A DNA stretch of 64,000 nt from an uncultured Alphaproteobacteria bacterium (GTDB taxonomy: Bacteria; Pseudomonadota; Alphaproteobacteria; Methylaequorales; Methylaequoraceae): contig CACEWP010000002.1 in the NCBI GenBank assembly GCA_902563305.1, forward strand, positions 23,066 to 87,065. The letters are read 5' to 3'. Shown here one piece after another: positions 27,776 to 38,079 of the stretch (position 1 is its first letter; the number at the start of each line of letters is the position of its first letter). Both the position numbers and the translations under genes were made by a program. The notes under the pieces are model-generated. The model was not told the origin of the DNA and ran no database searches. It saw only the letters and a list, made by a program, of their open reading frames with translations.

Positions 27776-28990
27776 TCAAGCTGCTTTTTTTATATTTAAA
27801 TTTTCAAAAACAAAGCACAAAGCTTTTACTAAATTTTTAATCATCCTAGGCGTATGTTGAGGGGAAGCTGTTATTCTTAGTCTTTCTTTACCTTTAGGAA
27901 CAGTCGGATAGTTTATGGGTTGTACATAAACTTGAAAATTATCAAGAAGGATCTGACTTGCTTTTTTACATAATAATGGATCTCCAATTATTACTGGAAT
28001 GATATGACTATCATTGTCAATAAATGGAATATTATTTTTTTTAAGAGATTTTTTAAGATCTTTAACAACTTTGAATAGACTTTGTCTTTCACTAGAAGAA
28101 AATTTTAAATGTCTTATCGAAGCATACGCTCCAGCAGCTATACATGGGGGAAGCGATGTTGTAAAAATAAAACCTGAAGCGAAGCTTCGGATAAAATCAA
28201 TTGTATCTTTTTTTCCAGTGATATAACCACCGATTACTCCGAATGCCTTTGCTAATGTGCCTTGAACAATGTCAACCTGATCCATAACTCCATCCCGTTC
28301 TGCAACACCTGCACCTCTTTGACCATATATTCCTACAGCATGAACCTCATCTAAAAATGTAATAGCATTATATTTTTTGGCTAGATAACATATCTCTCGG
28401 ATCGGAGAAAAATCTCCATCCATAGAATATACAGATTCAAAAGCAATAACTTTAGATGAGTGCTCGGAATACTTTTTTAGATTTTTCTCTAAATCATTGA
28501 GGTCGTTATGTTTAAAGATTATTTTCTTAGCTCCAGAATTTTTCATACCCTGGATTATTGATGCATGATTTTTTTCATCTGAAAAAAAAATACATTCTGG
28601 AAGCTTTTTTCCTAAGGTTGACAGAGTTGCTTGATTTGCCAGGTAACCAGAATTGAATAAAAGTGCTGATTCCTTTTGATGCAAATAACATAATTCTCTT
28701 TCTAGTAAAACATGATAATGATTAGTTCCTGAAATATTTCTTGTACCTCCGGAGCCAGCTCCAACCTTATTTAATGCTTGAATCATACTTTCTAAAACAA
28801 TTTTATTCTGACTCATTCCTAAGTAGTCATTACTGCACCAGACAATCACTTCTGAAACAGAATTTTCTTTATAATTTAAAGCTTTTGGGAAATTTCCAGC
28901 TAATTTTTCTAAGTCAGCAAATATCCTGTAGTTACCGTCATCTTTAAGATTTTTTAAATTTTTTTTGAAGTATTCAAGGTAATTTATCAT
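27776..28990 (-). CDS. hemA: 5-aminolevulinate synthase
   Basis: ALAS condenses glycine with succinyl-CoA, the alphaproteobacterial (Shemin) route to heme. The 404 aa protein shows WCSNDYLGMSQ, GAGSGGTRNISGTNHYH, the DEVHAVGIYG motif, and GTLAKAFGVIGGYI with the PLP lysine. It is coupled by a four-base overlap to msrB upstream. Confidence 0.96.
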   Translation of the reverse strand: MINYLEYFKKNLKNLKDDGNYRIFADLEKLAGNFPKALNYKENSVSEVIVWCSNDYLGMSQNKIVLESMIQALNKVGAGSGGTRNISGTNHYHVLLERELCYLHQKESALLFNSGYLANQATLSTLGKKLPECIFFSDEKNHASIIQGMKNSGAKKIIFKHNDLNDLEKNLKKYSEHSSKVIAFESVYSMDGDFSPIREICYLAKKYNAITFLDEVHAVGIYGQRGAGVAERDGVMDQVDIVQGTLAKAFGVIGGYITGKKDTIDFIRSFASGFIFTTSLPPCIAAGAYASIRHLKFSSSERQSLFKVVKDLKKSLKKNNIPFIDNDSHIIPVIIGDPLLCKKASQILLDNFQVYVQPINYPTVPKGKERLRITASPQHTPRMIKNLVKALCFVFENLNIKKAA

Positions 28991-29364
28991 TTTTTTACAA
29001 AATTTAGTGCAACAGAATTAATACAATATCTTTTAAATGATGGTTTCGGACCGTCGTCAAAAACATGTCCTAGATGTGCATTACATTTTGAACACACAAC
29101 TTCAGTTCTTTGCATGCCAAAAGTGTTATCACTTACAGTGTCAATTGCATCTTCATTAATAGAGGAATGAAAACTTGGCCAGCCAGTTGATGAGTTGAAT
29201 TTGTCATCTGAACAAAATAATTCTGAATCACAACAAATACATTTATAAACCCCGTCTTCGAAGCAGTCATAAAATTCGCCAGAAAAGGGAGGTTCAGTTG
29301 CAGAATTCTGTGTGACCTGAAATGCAAGTTCCGACAATTTAAATTTTAAATCTGATTTCCTCAT
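28987..29364 (-). CDS. msrB: Peptide-methionine (R)-S-oxide reductase
   Basis: MsrB repairs methionine-R-sulfoxide. The 125 aa protein has two CxxC zinc pairs (CICCDSELF and CSKCNAHLGHVF) and the catalytic cysteine in RYCINSVAL near the C-terminus. Its stop overlaps the hemA ATG. This is the short, single-domain form. Confidence 0.96.
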   Translation of the reverse strand: MRKSDLKFKLSELAFQVTQNSATEPPFSGEFYDCFEDGVYKCICCDSELFCSDDKFNSSTGWPSFHSSINEDAIDTVSDNTFGMQRTEVVCSKCNAHLGHVFDDGPKPSFKRYCINSVALNFVKK

Positions 29365-29429
29365 TCTAATTCACATATAATAAAGATATTATAAATTAAA
29401 ATAAAAATATTTACAGTTTATAGTTTTAT

Positions 29430-30524
29430 ATGGTTATTATTTTTGGTGCAGGCATAATTGGGCTCTTTTTGGGACATGAATTGTTAAAAAAAGGGATAAA
29501 AGTAAAAATTTTTGATACAAGTGAAATAAAAGGTAAGTCGACTGATGCATCTGTTGGAATGCTAGCACCATTAATTGAGGCAAAACCTCAAGAGAAAAAA
29601 ATATTTCACCTTATGAATGAATCTAAAATTTTATGGGAAAAACTCCAAAAAAATAAAGAATTTAGCAAAAAAGTTGGATTAAAAAATAATTCATCATTGA
29701 TGGTTGCGCTGAATAAAGATGATGAAGAGAAACTAAAATTCAAAAAAAAATTTTTTGGAATAATGGGTTTTGAAACCTCTCTTTTAACTCCTAAAGAGAC
29801 TCTTCATAAGGAACCAAATCTTAACTCCAATGTTACGGCATCTTTGTTTTGTAAAAAACAGGATCAAGTTAACCCTGTAAGTCTAAAAAATTTCTTACAT
29901 AAAGAAATTTTGAGACTTGGAGGAGAAATAATAATTGGTCGTAAGATAAATAAAATTGAAGTGAAGAAAAATAAAGTTTTTTTTAATAATAAAAGCTTTA
30001 ATTACAAAAAAATTATAATTTCATGCGGTACATGGAGCAATGAAATAATCTACAACTCTTTTGGAATAAAAGTGCCCATTCGCCCTATTAAAGGTGTATC
30101 TCTGATTTTAAAAACATCGTTACAACCATTTCATCATAATCTTTGGTTCAGGAATATTTATATAGCACAACGCGAAAAGGGTATTCTGGCAATAGGAGCA
30201 ACAGAAGAGGATAAAGGTCTTGAAAGTTCAATTAGAATGGATGAATTATATTACTTAATTAATTCGTTGTGGGAATCTATGCCAAAACTTGAGGAACTTG
30301 AATTAAAGGAGATTAAAGTAGGTTTACGTCCAAGTGTTTTTGATGGGAATCCTATAATTGGTCCCTTGGATAAAATTTCTCAAGATATAATTTGTAATTT
30401 TGGACATTACAGAAATGGGATATTATTAGCACCAATAAGTTCTAAAATTGTTATTGATTATATTTTAGGAAAAGAAATCAAAAAAGTTCATAAATTTTTT
30501 TCTCCTAATAGATTTAAATTATAA
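29430..30524 (+). CDS. thiO: Glycine oxidase ThiO
   Basis: ThiO oxidises glycine to dehydroglycine for thiazole synthesis in aerobic thiamine production. The 364 aa FAD protein starts with VIIFGAGIIGLFLGHEL, followed by STDASVGMLAPLIEA and the C-terminal DAO motif GLRPSVFDGNPIIGP. It heads thiO-thiS-thiG. TATAGT lies five bases before the ATG. I saw no TPP riboswitch in the 65-base upstream gap. D-amino-acid dehydrogenase is an alternative on family grounds, but the thiS-thiG context decides. Confidence 0.9.
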   Translation: MVIIFGAGIIGLFLGHELLKKGIKVKIFDTSEIKGKSTDASVGMLAPLIEAKPQEKKIFHLMNESKILWEKLQKNKEFSKKVGLKNNSSLMVALNKDDEEKLKFKKKFFGIMGFETSLLTPKETLHKEPNLNSNVTASLFCKKQDQVNPVSLKNFLHKEILRLGGEIIIGRKINKIEVKKNKVFFNNKSFNYKKIIISCGTWSNEIIYNSFGIKVPIRPIKGVSLILKTSLQPFHHNLWFRNIYIAQREKGILAIGATEEDKGLESSIRMDELYYLINSLWESMPKLEELELKEIKVGLRPSVFDGNPIIGPLDKISQDIICNFGHYRNGILLAPISSKIVIDYILGKEIKKVHKFFSPNRFKL

Positions 30525-30548
30525 TTTTTTAGTTTATCATTTGGATAA

Positions 30549-30779
30549 ATGGAAACTTTAAAAAATATCTACATAATCAACGGACAAAATTTTATTTGTA
30601 ACCTAAAAGAACCTTCTTTGGAGAAATTGATTGAAACGTTTCTTAACAAAACAATAATGTCACAATCTAATATTGCAGTTGCAGTAAATAATAAGGTGGT
30701 AGAAAAGAGAAATTGGAAGAAAAAAAAAATATATTTCAAAGATAGAGTTGAGATAGTAGCACCATTCTTTGGAGGTTAA
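30549..30779 (+). CDS. thiS: Sulfur carrier protein ThiS
   Basis: A 76 aa ubiquitin-fold protein ending in the Gly-Gly tail (VAPFFGG) that is thiocarboxylated to deliver sulfur to thiazole. The central VAVNNKVV strand fits the family. The N-terminus is about ten residues longer than usual. Its last codons contain the GGAGG that serves as the thiG ribosome-binding site. Confidence 0.92.
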   Translation: METLKNIYIINGQNFICNLKEPSLEKLIETFLNKTIMSQSNIAVAVNNKVVEKRNWKKKKIYFKDRVEIVAPFFGG

Positions 30780-30784
30780 AAATA

Positions 30785-31558
30785 ATGAGTAAAGATGAAT
30801 TACTTATTGACGGAAAGAAATTTACTTCAAGACTTATTATGGGTACATCACTGTTCCCTAATTTAGAAGTCTTAAATAAATCTCTCCTGTCTTCAGGGAC
30901 TGAAATAATTACTCTTTCAGTCAGAAGATTAAATTTATCAAATAAAAAGGGTTTTTTGAGCCATATTAAAAAGAAATATACTTTATTACCTAATACTGCC
31001 GGATGTTTTACTAAAAAAGAGGCAATAATTACAGCTGAACTGGCAAGAGAAATGCTCACAACAAACTGGATAAAACTAGAGTTAATTAGTGATGAAGAAA
31101 TGTTATTACCAGATCCAATTGAGTTATACGAAGCCTGTAAATATTTAGTTAAAAATAAATTTAAAATATTTGCTTATTGCTCTGATGACCCAATTCTTTG
31201 TAAGAGACTTGAGGATATTGGTTGTGAAATAGTGATGCCACTTATCTCTCCTATTGGTTCAGGTTTGGGAATAAGAAATGAACATAATCTTGAAATCATT
31301 AGGAAAATATGTTCTGGAAAAGTTTTTGTAGATGCTGGGATTGGAAAACCTAGTGATGCATCTAAAATTATGGAAATGGGATTTGATGGTGTCTTATTAA
31401 ATTCATCAGTTGCTAGATCTTTAAATCCCGAAGATATGGCCAATGCAATGCGTTTGGCAGTTATTTCAGGAAGATTGGGTTATAAATCTGGTTTTATAGA
31501 AAAAAGTAAATTGGCTCTAAGTAGCACAACATTTAAAGGAAAAATTTCTAATTTTTGA
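30785..31558 (+). CDS. thiG: Thiazole synthase
   Basis: ThiG assembles the thiazole phosphate from DXP, dehydroglycine and ThiS thiocarboxylate. The 257 aa TIM barrel has FTSRLIMGTSLFPN, LLPNTAGCFTKKEA, WIKLELI, and the C-terminal DAGIGKPSDASKIMEMGFDGVLLNSSVA, quoted here by its core DAGIGKPSDA. The stop overlaps the convergent pyrE by 11 bases. thiE is not nearby. Confidence 0.95.
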   Translation: MSKDELLIDGKKFTSRLIMGTSLFPNLEVLNKSLLSSGTEIITLSVRRLNLSNKKGFLSHIKKKYTLLPNTAGCFTKKEAIITAELAREMLTTNWIKLELISDEEMLLPDPIELYEACKYLVKNKFKIFAYCSDDPILCKRLEDIGCEIVMPLISPIGSGLGIRNEHNLEIIRKICSGKVFVDAGIGKPSDASKIMEMGFDGVLLNSSVARSLNPEDMANAMRLAVISGRLGYKSGFIEKSKLALSSTTFKGKISNF

Positions 31559-32186
31559 TATTTAGCTTAAGTAAAAAGTTCTCAATAATTTTTACCTCTT
31601 CAAAATTCAGGATTTTTTTCTTAATTGCAGCATCGATAACATATTTCCAATTTGTTAAAAAAGTGACTTCAATTTTCTTTTTTTTGAAAATGAAGAGTTC
31701 ATTAACAACCCCATAGTTAAAAATTACTAAAATTCCAAATATATTTGCACCAAATTTATTAATAGCATCAAGAAACCTTAGTTTACTTCCACCGTCCGTC
31801 ATTAGATCTTCAACAAGAAGAACATTATCTTTTTTACTCATTAACCCTTCGATTTGTGAGTTTTTACCAAATTTTTTTTTTTCTTTCCGAATATAGGTCA
31901 TTGGTAAGTTCAAATTACTTGCTAAAAAAGAAGCGAATGGAATACCCGCTGATTCTCCACCTGCAATATTTGAAATTTTATTGAATTTTTTTTTTTCTTT
32001 TAATTTAGTGATTGCAAGTTGAATTAGTTTCTCTCTTTCTTTTGGAAATGATATGATACGCCTACAATCGCAATAGACAGGACTTTTTTTACCAGATGTT
32101 AATTTGAATTGTTTTTTTGGACTAAAATTTATACATTTTAAATCTATAAGAATTTCCGCTGCAATGCTGGATAGTTTACTGTACAT
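31548..32186 (-). CDS. pyrE: Orotate phosphoribosyltransferase
   Basis: PyrE makes OMP from orotate and PRPP. The 212 aa protein shows FKLTSGKKSPVYCDCRR, GGESAGIPFASFLA, YIRKEKKKFG, and the PRPP-binding loop VLLVEDLMTDGGSKL. The PRPP motif normally reads VEDVxTTGGS, so the LMTDGGS version is the alphaproteobacterial type. Only 12 bases separate its start from the divergent gene at 32199. Confidence 0.93.
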   Translation of the reverse strand: MYSKLSSIAAEILIDLKCINFSPKKQFKLTSGKKSPVYCDCRRIISFPKEREKLIQLAITKLKEKKKFNKISNIAGGESAGIPFASFLASNLNLPMTYIRKEKKKFGKNSQIEGLMSKKDNVLLVEDLMTDGGSKLRFLDAINKFGANIFGILVIFNYGVVNELFIFKKKKIEVTFLTNWKYVIDAAIKKKILNFEEVKIIENFLLKLNIKN

Positions 32187-32198
32187 ACTTTATTTATA

Positions 32199-32588
32199 AT
32201 GACTTTAAAAAACTTAGTAAATATTTTATTACATTGGATTTCAATAAACACCAATTACGATACAAATCAATTTAATATTCCAATTAATATAGTTGAGCCA
32301 GAAATAATTCAAAAAATGGTGTGCGGAGGAAAATGTCCAGTTGTTGCTTTTTTTTCAGAAAATCAGGGAATTTTTTTATCTACAAAAAATTTTGATGATT
32401 TATGCTATCAATCCATACTTCTTCATGAAATGATTCATTATTTTCAGTCTGATTCTATGATGGAGAATGCATTTAAAGAAAAAGAAGCTTATGAACTACA
32501 AAATAAATTTTTAGAAGATTTGTCAATAAAAAATGATATGATTAGTGTTCTTAATGTAAAAAGATGCAGATCAAAACAAATAAACTAA
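32199..32588 (+). CDS. Small HExxH protein, second paralogue of the putative metallopeptidase
   Basis: A 129 aa protein with LLHEMIHYFQ (H76, E77, H80) and a downstream acidic segment (about E94-E96, KEKEAYELQ). It aligns with the 6649-7104 protein over the region GIF, a mid cysteine, S-I-L-HE-IH-Q and the E-A-Q helix, and shares the C-rich patch near residue 42. There is no clear signal peptide. It is 15 bases upstream of fhs. Protease function is inferred from the motif. Confidence 0.58.
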   Translation: MTLKNLVNILLHWISINTNYDTNQFNIPINIVEPEIIQKMVCGGKCPVVAFFSENQGIFLSTKNFDDLCYQSILLHEMIHYFQSDSMMENAFKEKEAYELQNKFLEDLSIKNDMISVLNVKRCRSKQIN

Positions 32589-32603
32589 ATTAGTGGAGTA
32601 AAA

Positions 32604-34286
32604 ATGAGTGAATATAAAACAGACTTAGAAATTGCAAGAGAAGCAAATAAACTACCTATTTCAAAAGTTGCATCAGAAAGACTTTCAATTAGTGAAAAAA
32701 ATCTGATTCCATTTGGGCATTTCAAAGCTAAACTTAGTTCTAGTTATTTAAATGAGCTTGATAAAAAAGATGATGGAAAATTAATCTTAGTTACTGCCAT
32801 GACACCTACTACAGCAGGTGAGGGGAAAACCACAACATCTGTTGGTTTGACAGATGGATTAAATTTTATCGGGAAAAAAGCAATGGTAGCACTTCGTGAA
32901 CCAAGTCTCGGTCCTTGTTTTGGAATGAAAGGTGGAGCTGCTGGCGGAGGTTTTGCTCAGGTTGTACCAATGGAAGACATTAACTTACATTTTACTGGTG
33001 ATTTCCATGCAATAACTTCTGCGCATATGTTACTCTCAGCAATGGTAGATAACCACATTTATTGGAACCTTGAACCAAAGATTGACAGTAGAAGAGTTAC
33101 ATGGAGAAGAGTTGTAGATATGAATGACAGGGCACTAAGGTCAATAACCAATTCTCTAGGGGGAATATCCAATGGATTTTCCAGAGAAGATGGTTTTGAT
33201 ATCACCGTTGCTTCCGAAGTGATGGCAATATTATGTTTAGCAAAGGATTTTGAAGATTTAACTGAAAGGCTAGGAAAAATAATAATTGGTTATACTAGAG
33301 ATTTAGAGCCAATTTTCTGTAAAGATATCAAAGCTGATGGAGCTATGTCTGTGTTACTTAAAGATGCATTACAACCTAACCTTGTTCAAACCTTAGAAAA
33401 CAATCCAGCTTTTATTCATGGAGGACCTTTTGCTAATATTGCTCATGGTTGCAATACAGTTATTGCTACCAAAACTGCTTTAAAGCTTACTGACTACGTA
33501 GTAACTGAAGCTGGTTTTGGTGCTGATTTAGGAGCAGAAAAATTTTTAAATATTAAATGCAGGAAAACTGGATTAAGACCCTCCTGTGCGGTTGTAGTTG
33601 CAACAGTTAGAGCTTTAAAGTTACATGGTAATGCTGATGCAAAAAATCTTGGTGAAGAAAATCTGAAAGCTGTAGAGGAAGGACTACCTAATCTACTTCG
33701 ACACATAGAAAATTTATCTAAATTTGGTATTCCAACAGTTGTTGCTCTTAATAGGTTTCCAACAGATACAGAAAATGAAATTTCTAGAGTTCAAAAGGTA
33801 TGTGAAGAAGTTGGAGTTACTGCAATATTAGCCGAGCATTGGAAAGATGGTGGAAAGGGAGCATCAAAACTTGCAGAAACTGTGATAGATACAATTGATA
33901 AAAAAGATTCAGATTTAAAGTTTTTATACGAAGATAAAGACAAACCAATTGAAAAAATTAAAAAGATTTCTAAAGAGATTTACAGAGCTAAAGATATAAA
34001 CTTTTCACCAGTAGCAATAAAAAAATTAGATGAGATCTCTAAATTAGGTTTTGATCATTTCCCAGTCTGTATGGCAAAGACTCAATATAGTTTTAGTACC
34101 GATCCAACGAATAAATGTGCACCAACAAATCATGATATTCAAATACGAGAAATTAGACTATCTGCTGGAGCTGAATTTATTGTTGCTATTGCAGGTGATA
34201 TTATGACAATGCCTGGGCTTCCAAAAAAACCTGCAGCTTATGAGGTTCGAATAGGGTCTGATGGAAATATTCAAGGATTATTCTAA
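32604..34286 (+). CDS. fhs: Formate-tetrahydrofolate ligase
   Basis: Fhs activates formate to 10-formyl-THF with ATP, linking one-carbon oxidation to purine and serine metabolism. The 560 aa length is normal. The P-loop region reads [17 protein letters not shown], then [35 protein letters not shown], and [13 protein letters not shown]. It has a good GGAG ribosome-binding site. The end overlaps the convergent glycosyltransferase by nine bases. Confidence 0.97.
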   Translation: MSEYKTDLEIAREANKLPISKVASERLSISEKNLIPFGHFKAKLSSSYLNELDKKDDGKLILVTAMTPTTAGEGKTTTSVGLTDGLNFIGKKAMVALREPSLGPCFGMKGGAAGGGFAQVVPMEDINLHFTGDFHAITSAHMLLSAMVDNHIYWNLEPKIDSRRVTWRRVVDMNDRALRSITNSLGGISNGFSREDGFDITVASEVMAILCLAKDFEDLTERLGKIIIGYTRDLEPIFCKDIKADGAMSVLLKDALQPNLVQTLENNPAFIHGGPFANIAHGCNTVIATKTALKLTDYVVTEAGFGADLGAEKFLNIKCRKTGLRPSCAVVVATVRALKLHGNADAKNLGEENLKAVEEGLPNLLRHIENLSKFGIPTVVALNRFPTDTENEISRVQKVCEEVGVTAILAEHWKDGGKGASKLAETVIDTIDKKDSDLKFLYEDKDKPIEKIKKISKEIYRAKDINFSPVAIKKLDEISKLGFDHFPVCMAKTQYSFSTDPTNKCAPTNHDIQIREIRLSAGAEFIVAIAGDIMTMPGLPKKPAAYEVRIGSDGNIQGLF

Positions 34287-35399
34287 AGATTCATTATAAA
34301 CCTTAAGAAATTCTTTTTTTATTATTTCTATTGAAAATCTTTTTTGAATTAATTTTCTACCATTGTCTCCATAAAATTTAGCAAGCTTTGGGTTTGTTAG
34401 TATTTTTTCTATGGCAATAGATAGAGAAACATGATCTCTTGGTGGAACTAAAATCCCATTAAAATTATCTAAGCATACTTCTTTACAACCCTCTACATTC
34501 GAGGTCACTATAGGAAGTCCACAACTAGCCGCTTCAAGAAGAGTTTTTGGCAGGCCTTCTCTGTATGATGGTAAGACAGCAATCTTAGATTTTTGAAGAA
34601 AAGGGATAACATTTTTTTCTTTCTGTTTCCAAATTATTAATTTTTCTTTTTCCCATTTTTTAAGTTTCTCAGTTGTTATTGATGCTCTATTACTAGGGTC
34701 CGGATTTCCAAGAATTAATACTGATAATTTTCTTTTCTCTTTTAAAATTTTAATAGCATCAATTAATTCCAATATTCCTTTATCATATAATATCCTTGAA
34801 TGAAAAATTAGATCATAAATTTTTCTTTTTTTTTTAAAGATAAACTTTTTTGTATCCACTCCTGAACCCTCAATTATTGTTGTTTTTGTATGTTTAGTAA
34901 TATTATATTTTTTTAATGTTTGTTCGTCGTCTTTGTTTTGGAAAATAAATAAAACTTTATTTTTTATTAAGAATAAATTTATTAGCTTAAGGAATATATT
35001 TTTTAAAATCTTGGTTTTAAATGTTTTATTAATAAAAAGATAACCAAGTCCAACAACACATAAAATTAACTGAGTTTTTTTTAAAAATAATGAAATTATA
35101 GACGTATATAATATTGGTTTAAGCGCAACACTTTGAATAATATCAGGTTTATAATCAAAAGTTATCTTTAAAAGCTTAAACAAACAGAAAATTTCTTTTA
35201 ACGGGTTTAATGACTTTCTGTCAATATTAATATTTTCGGTTTTAAATCCTTGTGATTTGATAATATTCTCACTTTCTGAAAACTTACATAGAACCAATAC
35301 TTCATAATTTTTTTTTAGAGCATATTTAGCTTGATCTATTTTGTGTGATAAAAAATATTCATCTTCACTTACGAAATATAAAAGTTTATATTTTCTCAT
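34278..35399 (-). CDS. Glycosyltransferase family 4-type protein
   Basis: A 373 aa GT-B fold glycosyltransferase. The C-terminal half has the donor-binding core [53 protein letters not shown] (quoted here by its core [16 protein letters not shown]) and [12 protein letters not shown]. The conserved E-x7-E motif is EGLPKTLLE. It probably transfers a sugar to lipid or polysaccharide; the acceptor is unknown. The nearby galU-ugd genes could supply donors. Confidence 0.85.
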   Translation of the reverse strand: MRKYKLLYFVSEDEYFLSHKIDQAKYALKKNYEVLVLCKFSESENIIKSQGFKTENINIDRKSLNPLKEIFCLFKLLKITFDYKPDIIQSVALKPILYTSIISLFLKKTQLILCVVGLGYLFINKTFKTKILKNIFLKLINLFLIKNKVLFIFQNKDDEQTLKKYNITKHTKTTIIEGSGVDTKKFIFKKKRKIYDLIFHSRILYDKGILELIDAIKILKEKRKLSVLILGNPDPSNRASITTEKLKKWEKEKLIIWKQKEKNVIPFLQKSKIAVLPSYREGLPKTLLEAASCGLPIVTSNVEGCKEVCLDNFNGILVPPRDHVSLSIAIEKILTNPKLAKFYGDNGRKLIQKRFSIEIIKKEFLKVYNESLE

Positions 35400-35413
35400 A
35401 GTTAGGTAGTTAA

Positions 35414-35860
35414 ATGTTATATTATATTATTTTTGGAGTTATTTTAGCAACAGTTTTACTTGTTTTACTAATTGAATTTATACATGATTCACATGAGAGG
35501 TTTAAAAAAAAGTTAAAGTTTTTTGGAGTAATCTTAATTTCATTTTTTGTTCTGATAATTATGTCAAGATTTCCGCAAGCAATTTCAGTTATTCCTGCCG
35601 TTTTTTTAATTTTGTTCAGATGGCGTTTTTTGATTAATTTTCTTATACAAACTTTTCTTAGCAATCCAAAAAATACAAAATTTTCAAAAAATATTGATGA
35701 GCAAGAAGCTTTCGAAATTTTGGGTTTAAAAAGAGGTGCATCTAGAAAAGAGATTTTAGACAAATATCAAGAGTTAATGAAAAAAAATCATCCAGATAAA
35801 GGGGGGTCTGATTGGATAACAAAAAAGTTAAATAAGGCTCGAGATACTCTTTTGGGTTGA
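35414..35860 (+). CDS. Membrane-anchored J-domain protein (TIM14/Pam18-like)
   Basis: A 148 aa protein with two to three N-terminal membrane segments (about residues 3-20 and 35-75) and a C-terminal J-domain with EAFEILGLKRGASRKEI and the HPD motif in NHPDKGGSD. This topology is the alphaproteobacterial relative of mitochondrial Pam18/TIM14. It would stimulate DnaK at the membrane. The 14-base gap to the divergent glycosyltransferase forces the promoter into coding DNA. Confidence 0.83.
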   Translation: MLYYIIFGVILATVLLVLLIEFIHDSHERFKKKLKFFGVILISFFVLIIMSRFPQAISVIPAVFLILFRWRFLINFLIQTFLSNPKNTKFSKNIDEQEAFEILGLKRGASRKEILDKYQELMKKNHPDKGGSDWITKKLNKARDTLLG

Positions 35861-35893
35861 GATTTTTTTTTTTTACTTTAACCTTCTTTTTTT

Positions 35894-36763
35894 ATGGTTA
35901 ATAAAATTAAAAAAGCAATATTTCCAATCGCAGGTTTAGGAACTCGTTTTCTTCCAGCCACCAAAACCTTACCGAAAGAAATGCTTACTGTTCTTGACAG
36001 ACCTGTATTAGAATGGGCTGTGATTGAAGCTTCAAAATCAGGAATAGAAGAGATGATATTTGTTACATCATCAAAAAAAAATTCAATATTTGAATACTTT
36101 GATAGATCTTTGGAATTAGAAAGTATATTAAAGAAAAAAAAAAAAAATAAAGAATTAAAAATCATTCAAAATCAAAATAAATTAGGTAATTTTACATACG
36201 TTGTTCAAGATGAACCAAAAGGACTTGGGCACGCAGTTTGGTGTGCGAAGAGGTTTATTAATCAGAATGAAAATTTTGTTGTGATTCTCCCTGATGATAT
36301 AATTCTATCGAAAGTACCTGTTATTAGTCAAATGATAGAAATTCACAAGAAAACCAATGGTGGTTCCATTTTGGCTTTACAAAGCGTTCCAAAGAAAGAA
36401 GTATATAAATATGGCGTAATAGATCCAGAAAAAAAAATAAATGATTTTTACTCTATCAAAAATTTAGTCGAAAAACCAAAACCAACTAAAGCTCCCTCAA
36501 ATTTGACTGTTGTTGGTAGATATATTCTTAATTATAAAGTTTTTACCCAACTAGAAAAACAAAAAAAAGGGTATGGAAATGAAATTCAATTAACTGATAG
36601 TTTAATAAGTTTAACAACTAATCCAGGTTTATTTGGCTATGAATTTAGTGGAGAAAGATTTGATTGTGGTAATAAACTTGGTTTTATTGAAGCAAATGTT
36701 AAGTTTGGATTAAATGATAAATCCATAACTGATGATTTAAAAGGTATACTGAGAAATATATGA
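35894..36763 (+). CDS. galU: UTP-glucose-1-phosphate uridylyltransferase
   Basis: GalU makes UDP-glucose. The 289 aa protein opens with AIFPIAGLGTRFLPATKTLPKEML, quoted here by its core AGLGTRFLPATK, and has DEPKGLGHAVWCAK, VVILPDDIIL, and NLVEKPKP. A run of about 14 A residues near 36134 encodes KKKK. It overlaps ugd by four bases (ATGA). Confidence 0.95.
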   Translation: MVNKIKKAIFPIAGLGTRFLPATKTLPKEMLTVLDRPVLEWAVIEASKSGIEEMIFVTSSKKNSIFEYFDRSLELESILKKKKKNKELKIIQNQNKLGNFTYVVQDEPKGLGHAVWCAKRFINQNENFVVILPDDIILSKVPVISQMIEIHKKTNGGSILALQSVPKKEVYKYGVIDPEKKINDFYSIKNLVEKPKPTKAPSNLTVVGRYILNYKVFTQLEKQKKGYGNEIQLTDSLISLTTNPGLFGYEFSGERFDCGNKLGFIEANVKFGLNDKSITDDLKGILRNI

Positions 36764-38079
36764 AAATAACTGTGGTTGGAACCGGTTACGTCGGCTTAGT
36801 CTCTGGAACATGTTTTGCTGAATTTGGGGTTAATGTTGTATGCGTTGATAAAGATAGAGAAAAAATAAAGAAATTAAAAAAAGGAATTATCCCAATTTTT
36901 GAACCTGGTTTGGAAGAGCTTGTAAAAAAAAATATTAAAGAAAAAAGATTGTTTTTTCAGACAAATTTATCTGAATCTTTAAACGGATCTGAGGCAGTTT
37001 TTATTGCAGTGGGAACACCATCAAGGAGAGGAGACGGGCATGCAGATCTAAGTTATGTTTATGCTGCAGCAAAAGAAATAGCTAAAAATTTAAAAAATTA
37101 TGCAGTAATTGTGAATAAATCTACTGTTCCCATAGGTACTGGCAAAGAGGTACATAAGATTATTGAAGAAATAAACCCTCAACTTGAGTTTGATGTTGCA
37201 TCAAATCCAGAGTTTTTAAGAGAGGGTTCAGCTATTAACGATTTTATGCGACCTGACAGAGTAGTAATTGGAAGTGAAAATCAAAGAGCTCAGAATATTT
37301 TGAAGGAACTCTACAGACCACTATATTTGTTGGAAACTCCAATTTTATTTACCAAAAGAGAGACTGCAGAACTAATAAAATATGCAGCGAATTCATTTCT
37401 AGCAACTAAAATTGCTTTTATAAATGAAATATCAGATCTATGTGAAAAAGTTGGAGCCAACGTAAGTGATGTTTCTATTGGTATTGGACTTGATGGGAGA
37501 ATTGGAAAGAAATTTTTACACCCCGGTCCAGGTTATGGGGGATCATGTTTCCCGAAAGATACACTTGCCTTAGTAAAAACTGCGCAAGACTATAAATCGC
37601 CACTAAAATTAATTGAACAAGTAGTAGATAGTAATAAAAAAAGAAAAAGATCTATGTATAGGAGAATTTTGAAAGCTATTCCAAAAGACAATTCAAATAA
37701 GATTATATCAATTCTTGGTCTGACTTTTAAACCTAATACTGATGATATGAGAGATAGCCCAAGTCTTGATATAATTCCATCTTTAGTAAAAAGTAATTGT
37801 AAACTTAGAGTTTTTGATCCTGAAGGAATGTTAGAGGCTAAGAAAAATTTTCTAAAATACGACTCCAAAATTACTTGGTGTAAAAATGCTTATGAGGCCT
37901 CTGAGAACTCAGATGCTTTGGTAATTCTCACAGAATGGAATCAATTTAGGGCTCTCGACCTTAACAAACTAAAGAAATTAATGAAAAGACAAATTATAAT
38001 TGATTTGAGGAATATATATAATCCAAGAGAAATTAAGGAAAATGGATTTGAATATCATTCGATAGGAAGATCTATTTGA
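36760..38079 (+). CDS. ugd: UDP-glucose 6-dehydrogenase
   Basis: Ugd oxidises UDP-glucose to UDP-glucuronate for surface glycans. The 439 aa protein has the NAD motif VVGTGYVGLVSGTCFAEFG, ASNPEFLREGSAI, the catalytic cysteine in GPGYGGSCFPKDT, and a C-terminal GLTFKPNTDDMRDSPS. It is coupled to galU upstream and shares one base (TGATG) with the phosphohexomutase downstream, so GalU, Ugd and the mutase form one sugar-nucleotide operon. Confidence 0.96.
   Translation: MKITVVGTGYVGLVSGTCFAEFGVNVVCVDKDREKIKKLKKGIIPIFEPGLEELVKKNIKEKRLFFQTNLSESLNGSEAVFIAVGTPSRRGDGHADLSYVYAAAKEIAKNLKNYAVIVNKSTVPIGTGKEVHKIIEEINPQLEFDVASNPEFLREGSAINDFMRPDRVVIGSENQRAQNILKELYRPLYLLETPILFTKRETAELIKYAANSFLATKIAFINEISDLCEKVGANVSDVSIGIGLDGRIGKKFLHPGPGYGGSCFPKDTLALVKTAQDYKSPLKLIEQVVDSNKKRKRSMYRRILKAIPKDNSNKIISILGLTFKPNTDDMRDSPSLDIIPSLVKSNCKLRVFDPEGMLEAKKNFLKYDSKITWCKNAYEASENSDALVILTEWNQFRALDLNKLKKLMKRQIIIDLRNIYNPREIKENGFEYHSIGRSI

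Noticed and set aside
29365..29429. TPP riboswitch before thiO
   Set aside because: The 65-base gap is AT-rich and lacks the conserved thi-box CTGAGA and the paired arms.
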